DNA of 64,000 nucleotides from an uncultured Pseudomonadota bacterium (GTDB lineage Bacteria > Bdellovibrionota_C > UBA2361 > CALMIO01). The position numbers and the translations under genes are program-made. This document shows positions 26,241-34,658 of the stretch, in pieces. The DNA is taken from assembly GCA_937864035.1 (NCBI GenBank), contig CALMIO010000003.1, positions 264,673-328,672 of the forward strand. Direction: 5' to 3'. Under the pieces are notes generated by a model. The model was not told the DNA's origin, did not search any database, and saw only the letters and a list, made by a program, of their open reading frames with translations. How positions within the stretch are numbered: the first letter of the stretch is position 1; each line of letters opens with the position of its first letter.

Positions 26241-29063
26241 CTACTCTGGCTGATTATAAACTGCGATTCCGCCTCTTACTTGATCCGAGATACATTTTAT
26301 AACCTGAGCAGTCGGCGATAGATTCTCAAGCGCTACCTCTATCCGTCCACCAATCGGAAATCGCTCGCGATCAAGCTCTCCATTCGGCAAATAATAATCA
26401 GCTGGAGCTTGTGGCAAAGGAACGCAAGGATAAGCCCCCGTGTTAGCGGAGATTAAAGTCTGCACCGCCAAAAAACGATCGACCGGCGAATTATAAGAAC
26501 CATTAAAGGAAAATGGGTTTACAGAATAAGGTCCGTAATTGATAAATTGAAAGATGTTTTCGCCATCTGGATTCTCTGTGGCGCCATTTTGCACACTAAT
26601 ATCATAATAAGCCAAAGAGTTGTTATAAACAAAAAGATTTAATTGTTTTCTATATTTTTGAATATCTGAGAATTTTACATAAGTTCCATCAGCCATCCGA
26701 AGATTTCTAATATGCGGACGTATACTAAGCTGATTAGTTGGCTTCGTAAAATCATCCATTAACACCGGTATAAATTTGACTCCTCGATTTTTCAAAGCTT
26801 TGCCAAAAATAAGAGAATGCTCAAGGATCGACATTTTGTCGTAATAATACATTCGCGGAGTGTTGTTCCAATAAGGGTGAGAATTAATGCTTAGGAGCAT
26901 AAACTGTTTGTGAAAGCCCCAAGGATCAGTAAGCGCTGGTGAAAAATGTTGTTCACCAAGCCTAATATAGGTGTCACAACGACGATCAGCGCCGTTAGCG
27001 TTGACAATGCCGCTCATACAGGTAGGCATTCCATCCCAAAACATCAACAGGAACTTAGCCGAACCTTCGGCATTTTTGTCGCTTGCCATAAGGGCGGCTC
27101 CTTGATTGATCGCGTCAAAAGCGCCAGTGCCAGTTATATTGAAAAAATCTTGTCCTAAAGTTTGATGTAAATAATTACTGGTAATTTTTGGGAAAATCCC
27201 CAAATTAAGCAAACTACCCCGCCCCCCAGCCGGACGTTGTTGTCCGAATTGATCAATAGATGGAGCCCATTCATTAAGATTTGTCATTTTAACGATCGCC
27301 GAGATCTCGTTTAGATCTTTTGATAATCGCAAATTATTAATAGGAGCTGAGCCAGGGAGCCTTTCGAAGCGATCTTTAAGGGGAAATCCAGCATAAATCT
27401 GCGCGTTAAAACCTGCCAAAAACATAGAGTCGTATCCGGTAAAATCTTCTAATAATTTTCTTGAGATTGAATTGATTGAACGAAGGGAGGTAACATAAGG
27501 CTCGGGGCCAAGATAATGATCCGGAATATTTAAACGATTTATCAAAAAGCTCTCTTTGACATCGCTAGCGACGCAAAAAATCTCGCCATTTGTTGTCAAA
27601 TTATAATCTTGATAACAAACATCTATCGGGGCGAAATCAGAGGCGAATTTTACAAAATTTGGTTCAAGTTTTAGGCTTTTATTAGGATCACCTAAACCAC
27701 TTTGAACAGCGATCTCTCCTGTCGGACGTCTCGGCGTAAATTTTTTAAAACTTAGTTGAGTCAGCTTACTTAAAAGATAATTTAAATAATCAGTGTGACA
27801 CGGATTAATCTGGGCTGTTTTTGCAAACTCTATTGACGACTGTTCGCAACTAGGGGGGAATTCAGAAGTAGCTGGTCCGGAATAACCACGATCTACAATG
27901 GTATAACATTTACCAGTGGAATTTATCAATTGGCAAGCTTGATTATAACGGGTTTCAAAAGTATTGAGCAGAGAGTTTTTCTGGACAACCGTCAATTCCT
28001 CCCCAACCGGGAATTGTTGTAAACAAAGATGTAATATTTCAAGAAACTCATAGTAATTACTATAAGCTTGTCTGTTAATACCGGCAAAACATCGAGCATT
28101 AATCTGATCAATAGAAACATCGTTTAATTTGACAGCAGTTACATCACTATATCTAAAATAACTATCAAGATTATAAGCAAAAAGAGTTGGCAGGGGAGCT
28201 CTAGATTGAATTGCGCTTTCCATCAAACCTCTTCCCGGAAATAAGGTATTAAGCTGATAAAGATAAAAAGGATCCAAAAAAACCCCCTTTATCGGCAAAT
28301 TGTTATCTGCCATCGTCAACCAAGAAGGAGCAAATAATTGTTGATAAGGCAGGTTAAGATTTTCTATCAACTCAATCGCTTGAATAGGGCTCAAAGCTCC
28401 AGAATAATACATGTCGCGTTCTCGCAGTCTTTGCGTCATGTATTCGGATTCAACTATCGAACCAGAAGTATCTATTAACACCCCTAAAGCAATTGGGGTC
28501 AAGGTTGCTATGCTAGAGTGTGTTGCGGCAAATAATCTTTTCGTTAATATTTTCAAAAAAGGGAATTTTGCGCCTATCTCAGCCGAAATAGTGACACGAA
28601 CAGCATTAATCAAATGGGCGCGATCATCAAATCGCGCAAAGCAAAGATCGGGGCGCAAATCATTCGGCATATTAGATAATTCTGGACAATTTGCAGCAAT
28701 AACATCGCCTCCTCGATAAACACGCCCATAATCAAGTTTTAAAACTGCCTCGTCAAGCAATCTCAGCGAATCAAAAGTTAAGTTTTGATCTTCAAAGGCA
28801 AGTCGCGCCAGATTGTTCGCCGAGCTTTTGGCATTTTCAAAATCACGGTGTTTTTTGATCTCTTCTAAAAATACGCTTAGCGCTGTTCGAGCAAGCAAAT
28901 CACTGCTCTTTGCCATCACAATATTCGCGTTGACCAAATAGCCAACCGAAAACATAATTGCCAGAAAGAAAAGAAGTATCGGCAATAGTAACCCTAGAAA
29001 AACCAAGAAAAAAGCAGTTTGTGAGGTGGTTTTTGCCGAAGCTTTGAATTTTTTATAAAGCAT
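26241..29063 (-). CDS. TadG-like membrane-anchored protein with a von Willebrand A-type metal site
   Basis: About 940 residues; ATG 29063 is preferred to TTG 29069. The short cytoplasmic N-terminus and single membrane helix (about 16-44) are followed by a large periplasmic or extracellular part, as in TadG-type Flp pilus proteins. A MIDAS-like DTSGS is in GVLIDTSGSIVESEY near residue 195. A second stretch near residue 680, FLLMFWDGMPTCMSG, resembles the later VWA strand-loop, so a large insert may split the domain. Many Cys suggest disulfides. It starts 30 bases after the Cys-rich TadE-like gene, hence one operon. Confidence 0.65.
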   Translation of the reverse strand: MLYKKFKASAKTTSQTAFFLVFLGLLLPILLFFLAIMFSVGYLVNANIVMAKSSDLLARTALSVFLEEIKKHRDFENAKSSANNLARLAFEDQNLTFDSLRLLDEAVLKLDYGRVYRGGDVIAANCPELSNMPNDLRPDLCFARFDDRAHLINAVRVTISAEIGAKFPFLKILTKRLFAATHSSIATLTPIALGVLIDTSGSIVESEYMTQRLRERDMYYSGALSPIQAIELIENLNLPYQQLFAPSWLTMADNNLPIKGVFLDPFYLYQLNTLFPGRGLMESAIQSRAPLPTLFAYNLDSYFRYSDVTAVKLNDVSIDQINARCFAGINRQAYSNYYEFLEILHLCLQQFPVGEELTVVQKNSLLNTFETRYNQACQLINSTGKCYTIVDRGYSGPATSEFPPSCEQSSIEFAKTAQINPCHTDYLNYLLSKLTQLSFKKFTPRRPTGEIAVQSGLGDPNKSLKLEPNFVKFASDFAPIDVCYQDYNLTTNGEIFCVASDVKESFLINRLNIPDHYLGPEPYVTSLRSINSISRKLLEDFTGYDSMFLAGFNAQIYAGFPLKDRFERLPGSAPINNLRLSKDLNEISAIVKMTNLNEWAPSIDQFGQQRPAGGRGSLLNLGIFPKITSNYLHQTLGQDFFNITGTGAFDAINQGAALMASDKNAEGSAKFLLMFWDGMPTCMSGIVNANGADRRCDTYIRLGEQHFSPALTDPWGFHKQFMLLSINSHPYWNNTPRMYYYDKMSILEHSLIFGKALKNRGVKFIPVLMDDFTKPTNQLSIRPHIRNLRMADGTYVKFSDIQKYRKQLNLFVYNNSLAYYDISVQNGATENPDGENIFQFINYGPYSVNPFSFNGSYNSPVDRFLAVQTLISANTGAYPCVPLPQAPADYYLPNGELDRERFPIGGRIEVALENLSPTAQVIKCISDQVRGGIAVYNQPE

Positions 29064-29092
29064 AGACAATCGCCTCTCTGAAAATTACCGCC

Positions 29093-30523
29093 CTAACCTC
29101 CCCCACCTCGGCATTCGGCGCAACGTTCAGCACAAATTCCAACGCTAGAACAAGGGTTAAAAAGAGAGATACAAAGAGCGCAAAAATTATCACAAGAAAA
29201 ATAACATTGATTCGCCCAATGCTGAGAGGTATAAACATTGCAATTTAAATCTGAGCAAGGATTGATCGTTGGCGTAGGCGTTCCGCCAATTGGCGTAACC
29301 GTTGGTTGCGGAGTACAATGAGCGCATCCATAAATACAGTAAACTGGATCACAATGAGAACAAGCACAACAACTACCTCCACCTGTCATTTGTCCAAGAT
29401 CAAGCGGAGAGCAGTCGCTAGGAGAACAAACTGTTCCGCCCTGTCCATCCGAAGTTTGATTTCCATAAATGCACCCAGAACAACTAGTCAAGTTGCAACA
29501 AATGCCGCGACAGGCTGGTACTCCGCAAAAATCCATTTTATTTAAACACTCCGAACAAGACACCTGACAACAAGCATGATAACAAGCATTCATATCAAGA
29601 CCACATTTCTTACCGAGACCGATATTTGCCGAGCAAAAGCCACAATTCCAGTGACAAGCGCTCGCGCACAAGGCGTCGCACGAATAAAAGCTGGCGCATT
29701 TACCGGTCCGGCAAATAGGAGTATCGCAAGTACTGCAATCTAGACACTTTAAACAATCTGCGAGATCTTCCTCTTCGCTGGCGCCTTGCTCAAGCTCTAC
29801 CTGTCTATATTCGTACCAAAAGTGCTCTACCTTGATAGGTAGCCTAACGATACCAAGTCCTAAAAGAGGCTTAAAAACAAACTCAAGACGAATCGACATC
29901 GGATGTTTACTCATCCTCCTAGAAATCGGGTCAAAATAATCACTAGTTATCTCGCTAGCCTCAACAACAAAGCGCATTGTTGGATGATCAGTGAAACCCA
30001 TAGATCCATCAATTCCAACTCTTTTATTCCGTTCGCCAGGGCGTAAAAAATCAAATGGTGCGCGCTGCTCAAGTTCGCAACCTATGGCTCCAACGCTTTG
30101 ATTGATACCTCCCCCGTACTCTTTATAAACAGTATTTGAATATAGCTCGAACTCTTTGTAGTAACTTAGAGAAGGAGTCGATATAAATGAACCCCCAGAA
30201 TCATAGGTTGGAGGACGTAAAATAACCTCAAGTTTTCGCTTATATTTATCAACCAAACGGCGCAATTCATAATTATATCCTCTACATTTATTTAGAGCGT
30301 TTTCCGATATTAGATTTGAGCTACGCAGATCAGTATCTATAACTGCTATCTTCGAGGCTTCTATTAAAAAAGATTGAGCAATCCACTGAGTGTAAAAGCG
30401 ACAAACAAAAAAATAGCAGATATCAATAAACACGAAGATGGAGAGGAGAAAAATCGGCAATCCTAAAGAGGTCTCAAGAAAGACGGCTCCATTAAGAAAT
30501 TTTTTGGGCGTTTTATTGTTCAT
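29093..30523 (-). CDS. TadE-like protein with an extremely cysteine-rich C-terminal tail
   Basis: About 476 residues from ATG 30523 (TTG 30541 also in frame). The N-terminus (FLNGAVFLETSLGLPIFLLS) resembles the pseudopilin TadE region: one helix with a Glu shortly inside it. Residues about 35-250 form a mixed domain with Tyr-rich segments. From about residue 258 to the end some 42 cysteines occur in roughly 205 residues, in spacings such as CLKCLDCSTC, CCQVSCSEC and CCACSHC. A TPTPTI linker interrupts the tail. Exported, it could be a disulfide-knotted surface domain; metal binding is an alternative. I recognise no family for the tail. Confidence 0.7.
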   Translation of the reverse strand: MNNKTPKKFLNGAVFLETSLGLPIFLLSIFVFIDICYFFVCRFYTQWIAQSFLIEASKIAVIDTDLRSSNLISENALNKCRGYNYELRRLVDKYKRKLEVILRPPTYDSGGSFISTPSLSYYKEFELYSNTVYKEYGGGINQSVGAIGCELEQRAPFDFLRPGERNKRVGIDGSMGFTDHPTMRFVVEASEITSDYFDPISRRMSKHPMSIRLEFVFKPLLGLGIVRLPIKVEHFWYEYRQVELEQGASEEEDLADCLKCLDCSTCDTPICRTGKCASFYSCDALCASACHWNCGFCSANIGLGKKCGLDMNACYHACCQVSCSECLNKMDFCGVPACRGICCNLTSCSGCIYGNQTSDGQGGTVCSPSDCSPLDLGQMTGGGSCCACSHCDPVYCIYGCAHCTPQPTVTPIGGTPTPTINPCSDLNCNVYTSQHWANQCYFSCDNFCALCISLFNPCSSVGICAERCAECRGGGG

Positions 30524-30571
30524 GAAAATGTAAATTGACAAGCTCGCAATAGATATAAGCTTTTCAAAATT

Positions 30572-31126
30572 ATGTTATCAAAAATATCATATAACAAGTG
30601 CAAGAAAGAAGATCTTTATAGAGTGCGCGGCGCTTCGCTGATAGAACTGGCGATAATATTGCCGCTTCTTTTTCTCTTTATAGCAGCTACAATCACCTTC
30701 GGGCGAGTTCTTGAAGATTACAACTTTAACACTCCTTTGGTATATGAAGGCATTTTAGAATTTGCCAATGAAAACCTTCCGGATAATCCCAATCAAGAAA
30801 TCGAAATTACTATCGACAATCTGCCACCTAAAGCGGAAAAAAATCACTTTATCAAGATTCTTAAATTAATTGAACTTAATAAAGAGAGAGTCTCAGCAAA
30901 AAAACCAAACTATTCAGTCTATCTTAAATATCCAACAATTGATAATAAACAACAATATATCGCGCTACGTATCGCGCTCGACACCACCTTAACCTCTATA
31001 CTGCCACTGACATTTGGATTACGTTCGCGGCTTTCTGTCAAAGGCGGAGGGTTACTTGAAAAGAGCAAAAGCTCAGATTGGGAGTGTTTCGCAAATTTCG
31101 GAGATCCAAACCAACGAGATTGTTAA
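30572..31126 (+). CDS. TadE-like pseudopilin
   Basis: A 184-residue protein with the TadE signature near its N-terminus: RVRGASLIELAIILPLLFLF, with Gly-Ala before and Glu at +5 of the hydrophobic helix. The remaining 130 residues are soluble and probably periplasmic. It is transcribed divergently from the Cys-rich TadE-like gene, with 48 bases between starts, so a shared control region is likely. TadE proteins are minor pseudopilins of Tad (tight adherence) pili. No TadA ATPase, TadB/C or RcpA secretin lies in this window. Confidence 0.75.
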   Translation: MLSKISYNKCKKEDLYRVRGASLIELAIILPLLFLFIAATITFGRVLEDYNFNTPLVYEGILEFANENLPDNPNQEIEITIDNLPPKAEKNHFIKILKLIELNKERVSAKKPNYSVYLKYPTIDNKQQYIALRIALDTTLTSILPLTFGLRSRLSVKGGGLLEKSKSSDWECFANFGDPNQRDC

Positions 31127-31127
31127 A

Positions 31128-32108
31128 TTAGCTTGTACCACCATTTAAAGAGGTCGTTTGAGCGCTAAAGCGCTGCATAAAAAGAGAAACATCTTGCATA
31201 AATAAGCGCCTAAGCTTTCGATCGCTTCCTAAAAAATTACTATGATCACAGTTATCGTAAACGCGGATTGTTATCAGATCTTTATGTACAACTCTATCCA
31301 TGATAATCGCCAAGGAACTTTTATAAGCAATTTGATCTTCTACCCCATGAATAGCGAGTATTGGTAGATCGATTTTAGGTATTTGCCGACGCGCCAGAGC
31401 TGATAGATCTTCTAAAGCAAGCATAGCGCTCCGTGGGATAATTTCATAAGAGCTATTTTGACGATCAAAGCGAGTTAAAAAATCAGATTGCAACCAAGGT
31501 ATCGGACCATTAAGATATTTGTTGTAGATATCTCTAAGTATTGGCAATCGATTAGTCGCTTTATTTAGAGAAGCAACGGCTTGAACCAAATGCCTCAATT
31601 TATATTCCAGCGGCAAAGAGGCTAAAATAATTCCAGCAAAAAGTTTTTCTCCGGTTTCTTTCTGGTGCTTAAAATAAGCATTAAAAACCGCCAAGCCGCC
31701 AGCAGAATGTCCAAAAGCTATCAATTTATCGGTAGGATGAGCTTTCTTAAACTTTAAAGCCGCCTCAATCGCGCCATCAACCATTTGATCGGCGGTCAAT
31801 GAGCATAGAGATTCATAACTGCCATCATGTCCAGCCAGCGAAGCGGCCGCCGCCACAATACGATTTCTTTCGGCCAAAAGAGATCCAACAGTTTGCAATT
31901 TGCCACTAAAGGCTCCAAGACCAGATATGCCAAGGAAACTTAAATCGCTCCTGATCGGCAATTCGCTCTTACTTTTAGGAATATAAACAACCAAATCGCC
32001 GCTTAATGACACCTTAGGCAAACGATGCTTTTGAAAAATAATGCGCTGATCTGCTGCTGAGCCAACTAAAGATCGTTCACACCAAGAGAGGCGGACAACG
32101 GCTCCCAT
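31128..32108 (-). CDS. Alpha/beta hydrolase (serine aminopeptidase/lysophospholipase-like)
   Basis: A 326-residue cytoplasmic enzyme. The nucleophile elbow GHSAGG lies in KLIAFGHSAGGLAVF (Ser near residue 150). The acid is probably the Asp of ILAIHGVEDQIAYKS, and the His is in DNCDHSNFLG. This order fits the Hydrolase_4 (lysophospholipase/monoacylglycerol lipase) group. There is no signal peptide. It is convergent with the TadE-like gene, with one base between stops. The substrate is unknown. Confidence 0.75.
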   Translation of the reverse strand: MGAVVRLSWCERSLVGSAADQRIIFQKHRLPKVSLSGDLVVYIPKSKSELPIRSDLSFLGISGLGAFSGKLQTVGSLLAERNRIVAAAASLAGHDGSYESLCSLTADQMVDGAIEAALKFKKAHPTDKLIAFGHSAGGLAVFNAYFKHQKETGEKLFAGIILASLPLEYKLRHLVQAVASLNKATNRLPILRDIYNKYLNGPIPWLQSDFLTRFDRQNSSYEIIPRSAMLALEDLSALARRQIPKIDLPILAIHGVEDQIAYKSSLAIIMDRVVHKDLITIRVYDNCDHSNFLGSDRKLRRLFMQDVSLFMQRFSAQTTSLNGGTS

Positions 32109-32306
32109 AACTTATTAATAGTCAAATAAATACAGAAAGAAACTTGCTATTGTAAATGAACTCATAATTAAGAGTATTCTTTTTAAATCAACCAATCAAC
32201 TAGTATTATCTGCCTAGCTCTTAAAATTTATGATTTTGAATAAAATTTTTTTCAAAACAATAAATTTCTAAGTTCGTTTGAGGTTTAAAAATTCACTATC
32301 TGCTCT

Positions 32307-32334
32307 TTGTTAACAATAATATTTATGTTATAAT
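32307..32334 (+). promoter_or_regulatory. Candidate promoter of the secreted-protein gene at 32378
   Basis: TTGTTA (32307-32312), a 16-base spacer and a perfect TATAAT (32329-32334) stand 44 bases before the ATG, in an otherwise featureless 269-base gap. Confidence 0.55.
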
Positions 32335-32344
32335 CGGATTCTTG

Positions 32345-32360
32345 TAGAATGAACATTCTA
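32345..32360. promoter_or_regulatory. Palindromic operator-like site over the start region
   Basis: TAGAATG-AA-CATTCTA is a perfect 7+7 palindrome beginning 11 bases after the TATAAT box, where a repressor would block initiation. The AT-rich stem and two-base loop make an RNA hairpin unlikely. The regulator is unknown. Confidence 0.5.
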
Positions 32361-32377
32361 GTTTTTTATTTTCAAAA

Positions 32378-32971
32378 ATGCTAAAAAGCTACGTTTTCAA
32401 TTGCCCCTTTCTACACAACCAACTCTTAGGTCGGATCATTACAGCAATACTTCTAATAACTACCGCTCAACACCTAGCGATTGCGGAGGCTCAAAATTGC
32501 ATCTCAGCTACTAGTGGAGCAGGCTTTGTTGAAATTAAAACCCAAGCGGGAGTTAGGCTCAAACTCCACGAGGGCGAGGGAGTATTTAAAATCCGCTATG
32601 AATCGGAGCTACCAAGCGATCACAGCTGGAAACCTTTTTCACTCGAGCGCGGCGAAATGATTAAAGTTAATCTTAGATTGCAAAAATTAAATATTACCAA
32701 CAACTCGTCCTTGGAAAACATTGCCTCGCTTTTTGTGCGCCGCACCGCCGCCTCTAACATGCTTTGGATCATGCAGGTTAAAGATCCATCTAAAGAAAGT
32801 TCGAAAATTATTCATAACCTAACCGGTCAAGGGATTATTTGCCGCCCCGCCGAAAACAACTTAGTTCTTGATAATTTTACCAGCTACATATCAGCCGGCA
32901 TAAGAAATGAAATATTTTTAGTCCCTGACGACGGGCTAATTTTTGCTAAGCTTGGTTTCGATCACACTTAA
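32378..32971 (+). CDS. Secreted protein of unknown function
   Basis: A 197-residue protein with a signal peptide (about residues 17-37, ending AEAQN). The mature part is predicted mostly beta strand (GFVEIKTQAGVRLKLHEG; NEIFLVPDDGLIFAKLG) and has two cysteines (CISATSG near the mature start; IICRPAEN), probably disulfide-linked. I recognise no family. It has its own promoter and operator-like palindrome, so it is probably a single-gene unit with regulated expression. Confidence 0.6.
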   Translation: MLKSYVFNCPFLHNQLLGRIITAILLITTAQHLAIAEAQNCISATSGAGFVEIKTQAGVRLKLHEGEGVFKIRYESELPSDHSWKPFSLERGEMIKVNLRLQKLNITNNSSLENIASLFVRRTAASNMLWIMQVKDPSKESSKIIHNLTGQGIICRPAENNLVLDNFTSYISAGIRNEIFLVPDDGLIFAKLGFDHT

Positions 32972-33126
32972 CAGCTTGTTAAATTTGACAAGCAAAAACG
33001 CCTTCTCCTCTTATTAACTATTATATTAATATTGAGAAGTAGTAAATTATAACTCTTGAAAAACTCCCAATATCTCAAATATTATAAATTACTCTCAATA
33101 ATTTCTTCTCTATAAAACTTAAGATT

Positions 33127-34611
33127 ATGAAAATTACTTTTTCTAAAGATAAAAAACCGGTCATTGACAACGATCTTCTACTTATTATTGCAACTCCCAA
33201 AAACACCGAAAAGATAAAAAAAGAGCTTGGGAACGCTTTAGTTTCCGAGCTTGAAAAAAGCAATTTCAAATTATCCGCGAGCAAACATTTTAGTTTTTCA
33301 ACCTTTGACAAAAAACTACGTGCCCGCGAGATAATAATCTACGGCTGGCCGACAAAATTTCAAGATGACTTTTTAGCTCTTGAAGAGTTTGCTAAAATTG
33401 GAGCCTTAATTCAAAGCGCCGCCAATCAACGGAGGCATAAGAAAATTTCCGTTATCTCTCTAAGCGAAGAATGTAAGCCACAAGAAAGCATTGCCATAAG
33501 CCGCCTGCTTGACGGAATTAACGATCAAGCGTTCAATTTTGAACAGTACAAAAACAAAAAGGAGCCTTCGTTTGAAATCAAAGAGATCGCTATATTGGGA
33601 GTCAAACAAAAAGCTTCCTTCAATATTTCCAAAAAGAAAACAATTAACAACTCTGCGAACTTGGCGCGATCGTTAACTTTAACCCCAGCCAACGACTGTA
33701 CGCCAAAGTTTATGGCGGAAACCGCCAAGCAGATTGCCAGAGAGAACGGCCTAAAATGCGAGATTTTCGATGCCAAAGCTCTTAAAAAAATTGGGGCTAA
33801 TCTTATTTTAGCTGTTGGTGGCTCCTCAGACGTTAATCCACCTTATTTGGTAAAATTAACTTATGAGCCTCCCAAAAAAAGCTCAAGCGAGCTCAAGACA
33901 ATAGCCTTAGTCGGCAAAGGCATTACCTTTGACACGGGCGGGCTTTGTGTTAAACCAGATTCAGCCATGCTAGCAATGAAAAACGACATGGCAGGTTCAG
34001 CAATCGTACTGGCGACGATCGCCGCGCTGGCAAAGTTAAAACCAAACATCAGGGCATGCGCCTATTTAGCCTTGGCAGAAAATGCCATCTCCCCAAGCTC
34101 AATGAAGCCGGGCGATGTGTATAAATCTCTATCCGGAAAAACAGTCGAAATTATCCATACCGATGCTGAAGGCAGATTAGTTTTAGCCGACGCTTTGGCT
34201 CTTGCAGTTAAAGATAAAGCCGGCACAATAATTGATGTCGCGACCCTAACAGGAGCGGCTGGAGTGGCGCTTGGCGATGAATATACTCCAATTTACTCGG
34301 ACAATTCCGATTTAATCAGAGAAATCGTCAAATTAGGTCAAAACAACGGCGAACGTTATTGGAGAATGCCTCTAGCGCCAGAATATAAAAAAGCCTTGCA
34401 AAGCAAGATAGCTGATCTACGGCACCATAACATGGATCGTTTGGCTGGTTCGATTACTGCCGCTCTTTTCCTAAAAGAGTTCGTCGAAGGGGTTGATTGG
34501 GCTCATCTTGATATCGCTTACACGGCAAAAGTCGATCCAATCAAGGGAACCTCAAGAGCAATTGCTGTTAGAACACTGATAGATTATTGTTTGTCAAAAG
34601 AAGCTCAATAA
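33127..34611 (+). CDS. pepA: Leucyl aminopeptidase (M17 family)
   Basis: A 494-residue cytosolic two-metal aminopeptidase. The catalytic C-terminal domain has LVGKGITFDTGGLCVKPD (metal-binding Lys and Asp), MKNDMAGSAIVLATI (Lys/Asp) and the family signature HTDAEGRLVLADAL, slightly changed from NTDAEGRL. GSITAALFLKEFV and WAHLDIAYTA complete it. The N-terminal domain (1-170) is the more variable regulatory macro-like domain. The standalone gene begins at ATG 33127, in AT-rich leader sequence. Confidence 0.93.
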   Translation: MKITFSKDKKPVIDNDLLLIIATPKNTEKIKKELGNALVSELEKSNFKLSASKHFSFSTFDKKLRAREIIIYGWPTKFQDDFLALEEFAKIGALIQSAANQRRHKKISVISLSEECKPQESIAISRLLDGINDQAFNFEQYKNKKEPSFEIKEIAILGVKQKASFNISKKKTINNSANLARSLTLTPANDCTPKFMAETAKQIARENGLKCEIFDAKALKKIGANLILAVGGSSDVNPPYLVKLTYEPPKKSSSELKTIALVGKGITFDTGGLCVKPDSAMLAMKNDMAGSAIVLATIAALAKLKPNIRACAYLALAENAISPSSMKPGDVYKSLSGKTVEIIHTDAEGRLVLADALALAVKDKAGTIIDVATLTGAAGVALGDEYTPIYSDNSDLIREIVKLGQNNGERYWRMPLAPEYKKALQSKIADLRHHNMDRLAGSITAALFLKEFVEGVDWAHLDIAYTAKVDPIKGTSRAIAVRTLIDYCLSKEAQ

Positions 34612-34658
34612 CTACAAACATATCATCAAATATGAAGCAAGTAGTCGATTGAACCTTT

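Noticed and set aside
29053..29238. A 61-codon minus frame between the TadG and Cys-rich TadE genes
   Set aside because: Overlaps the 3' end of the Cys-rich gene in another frame and has no ribosome site.
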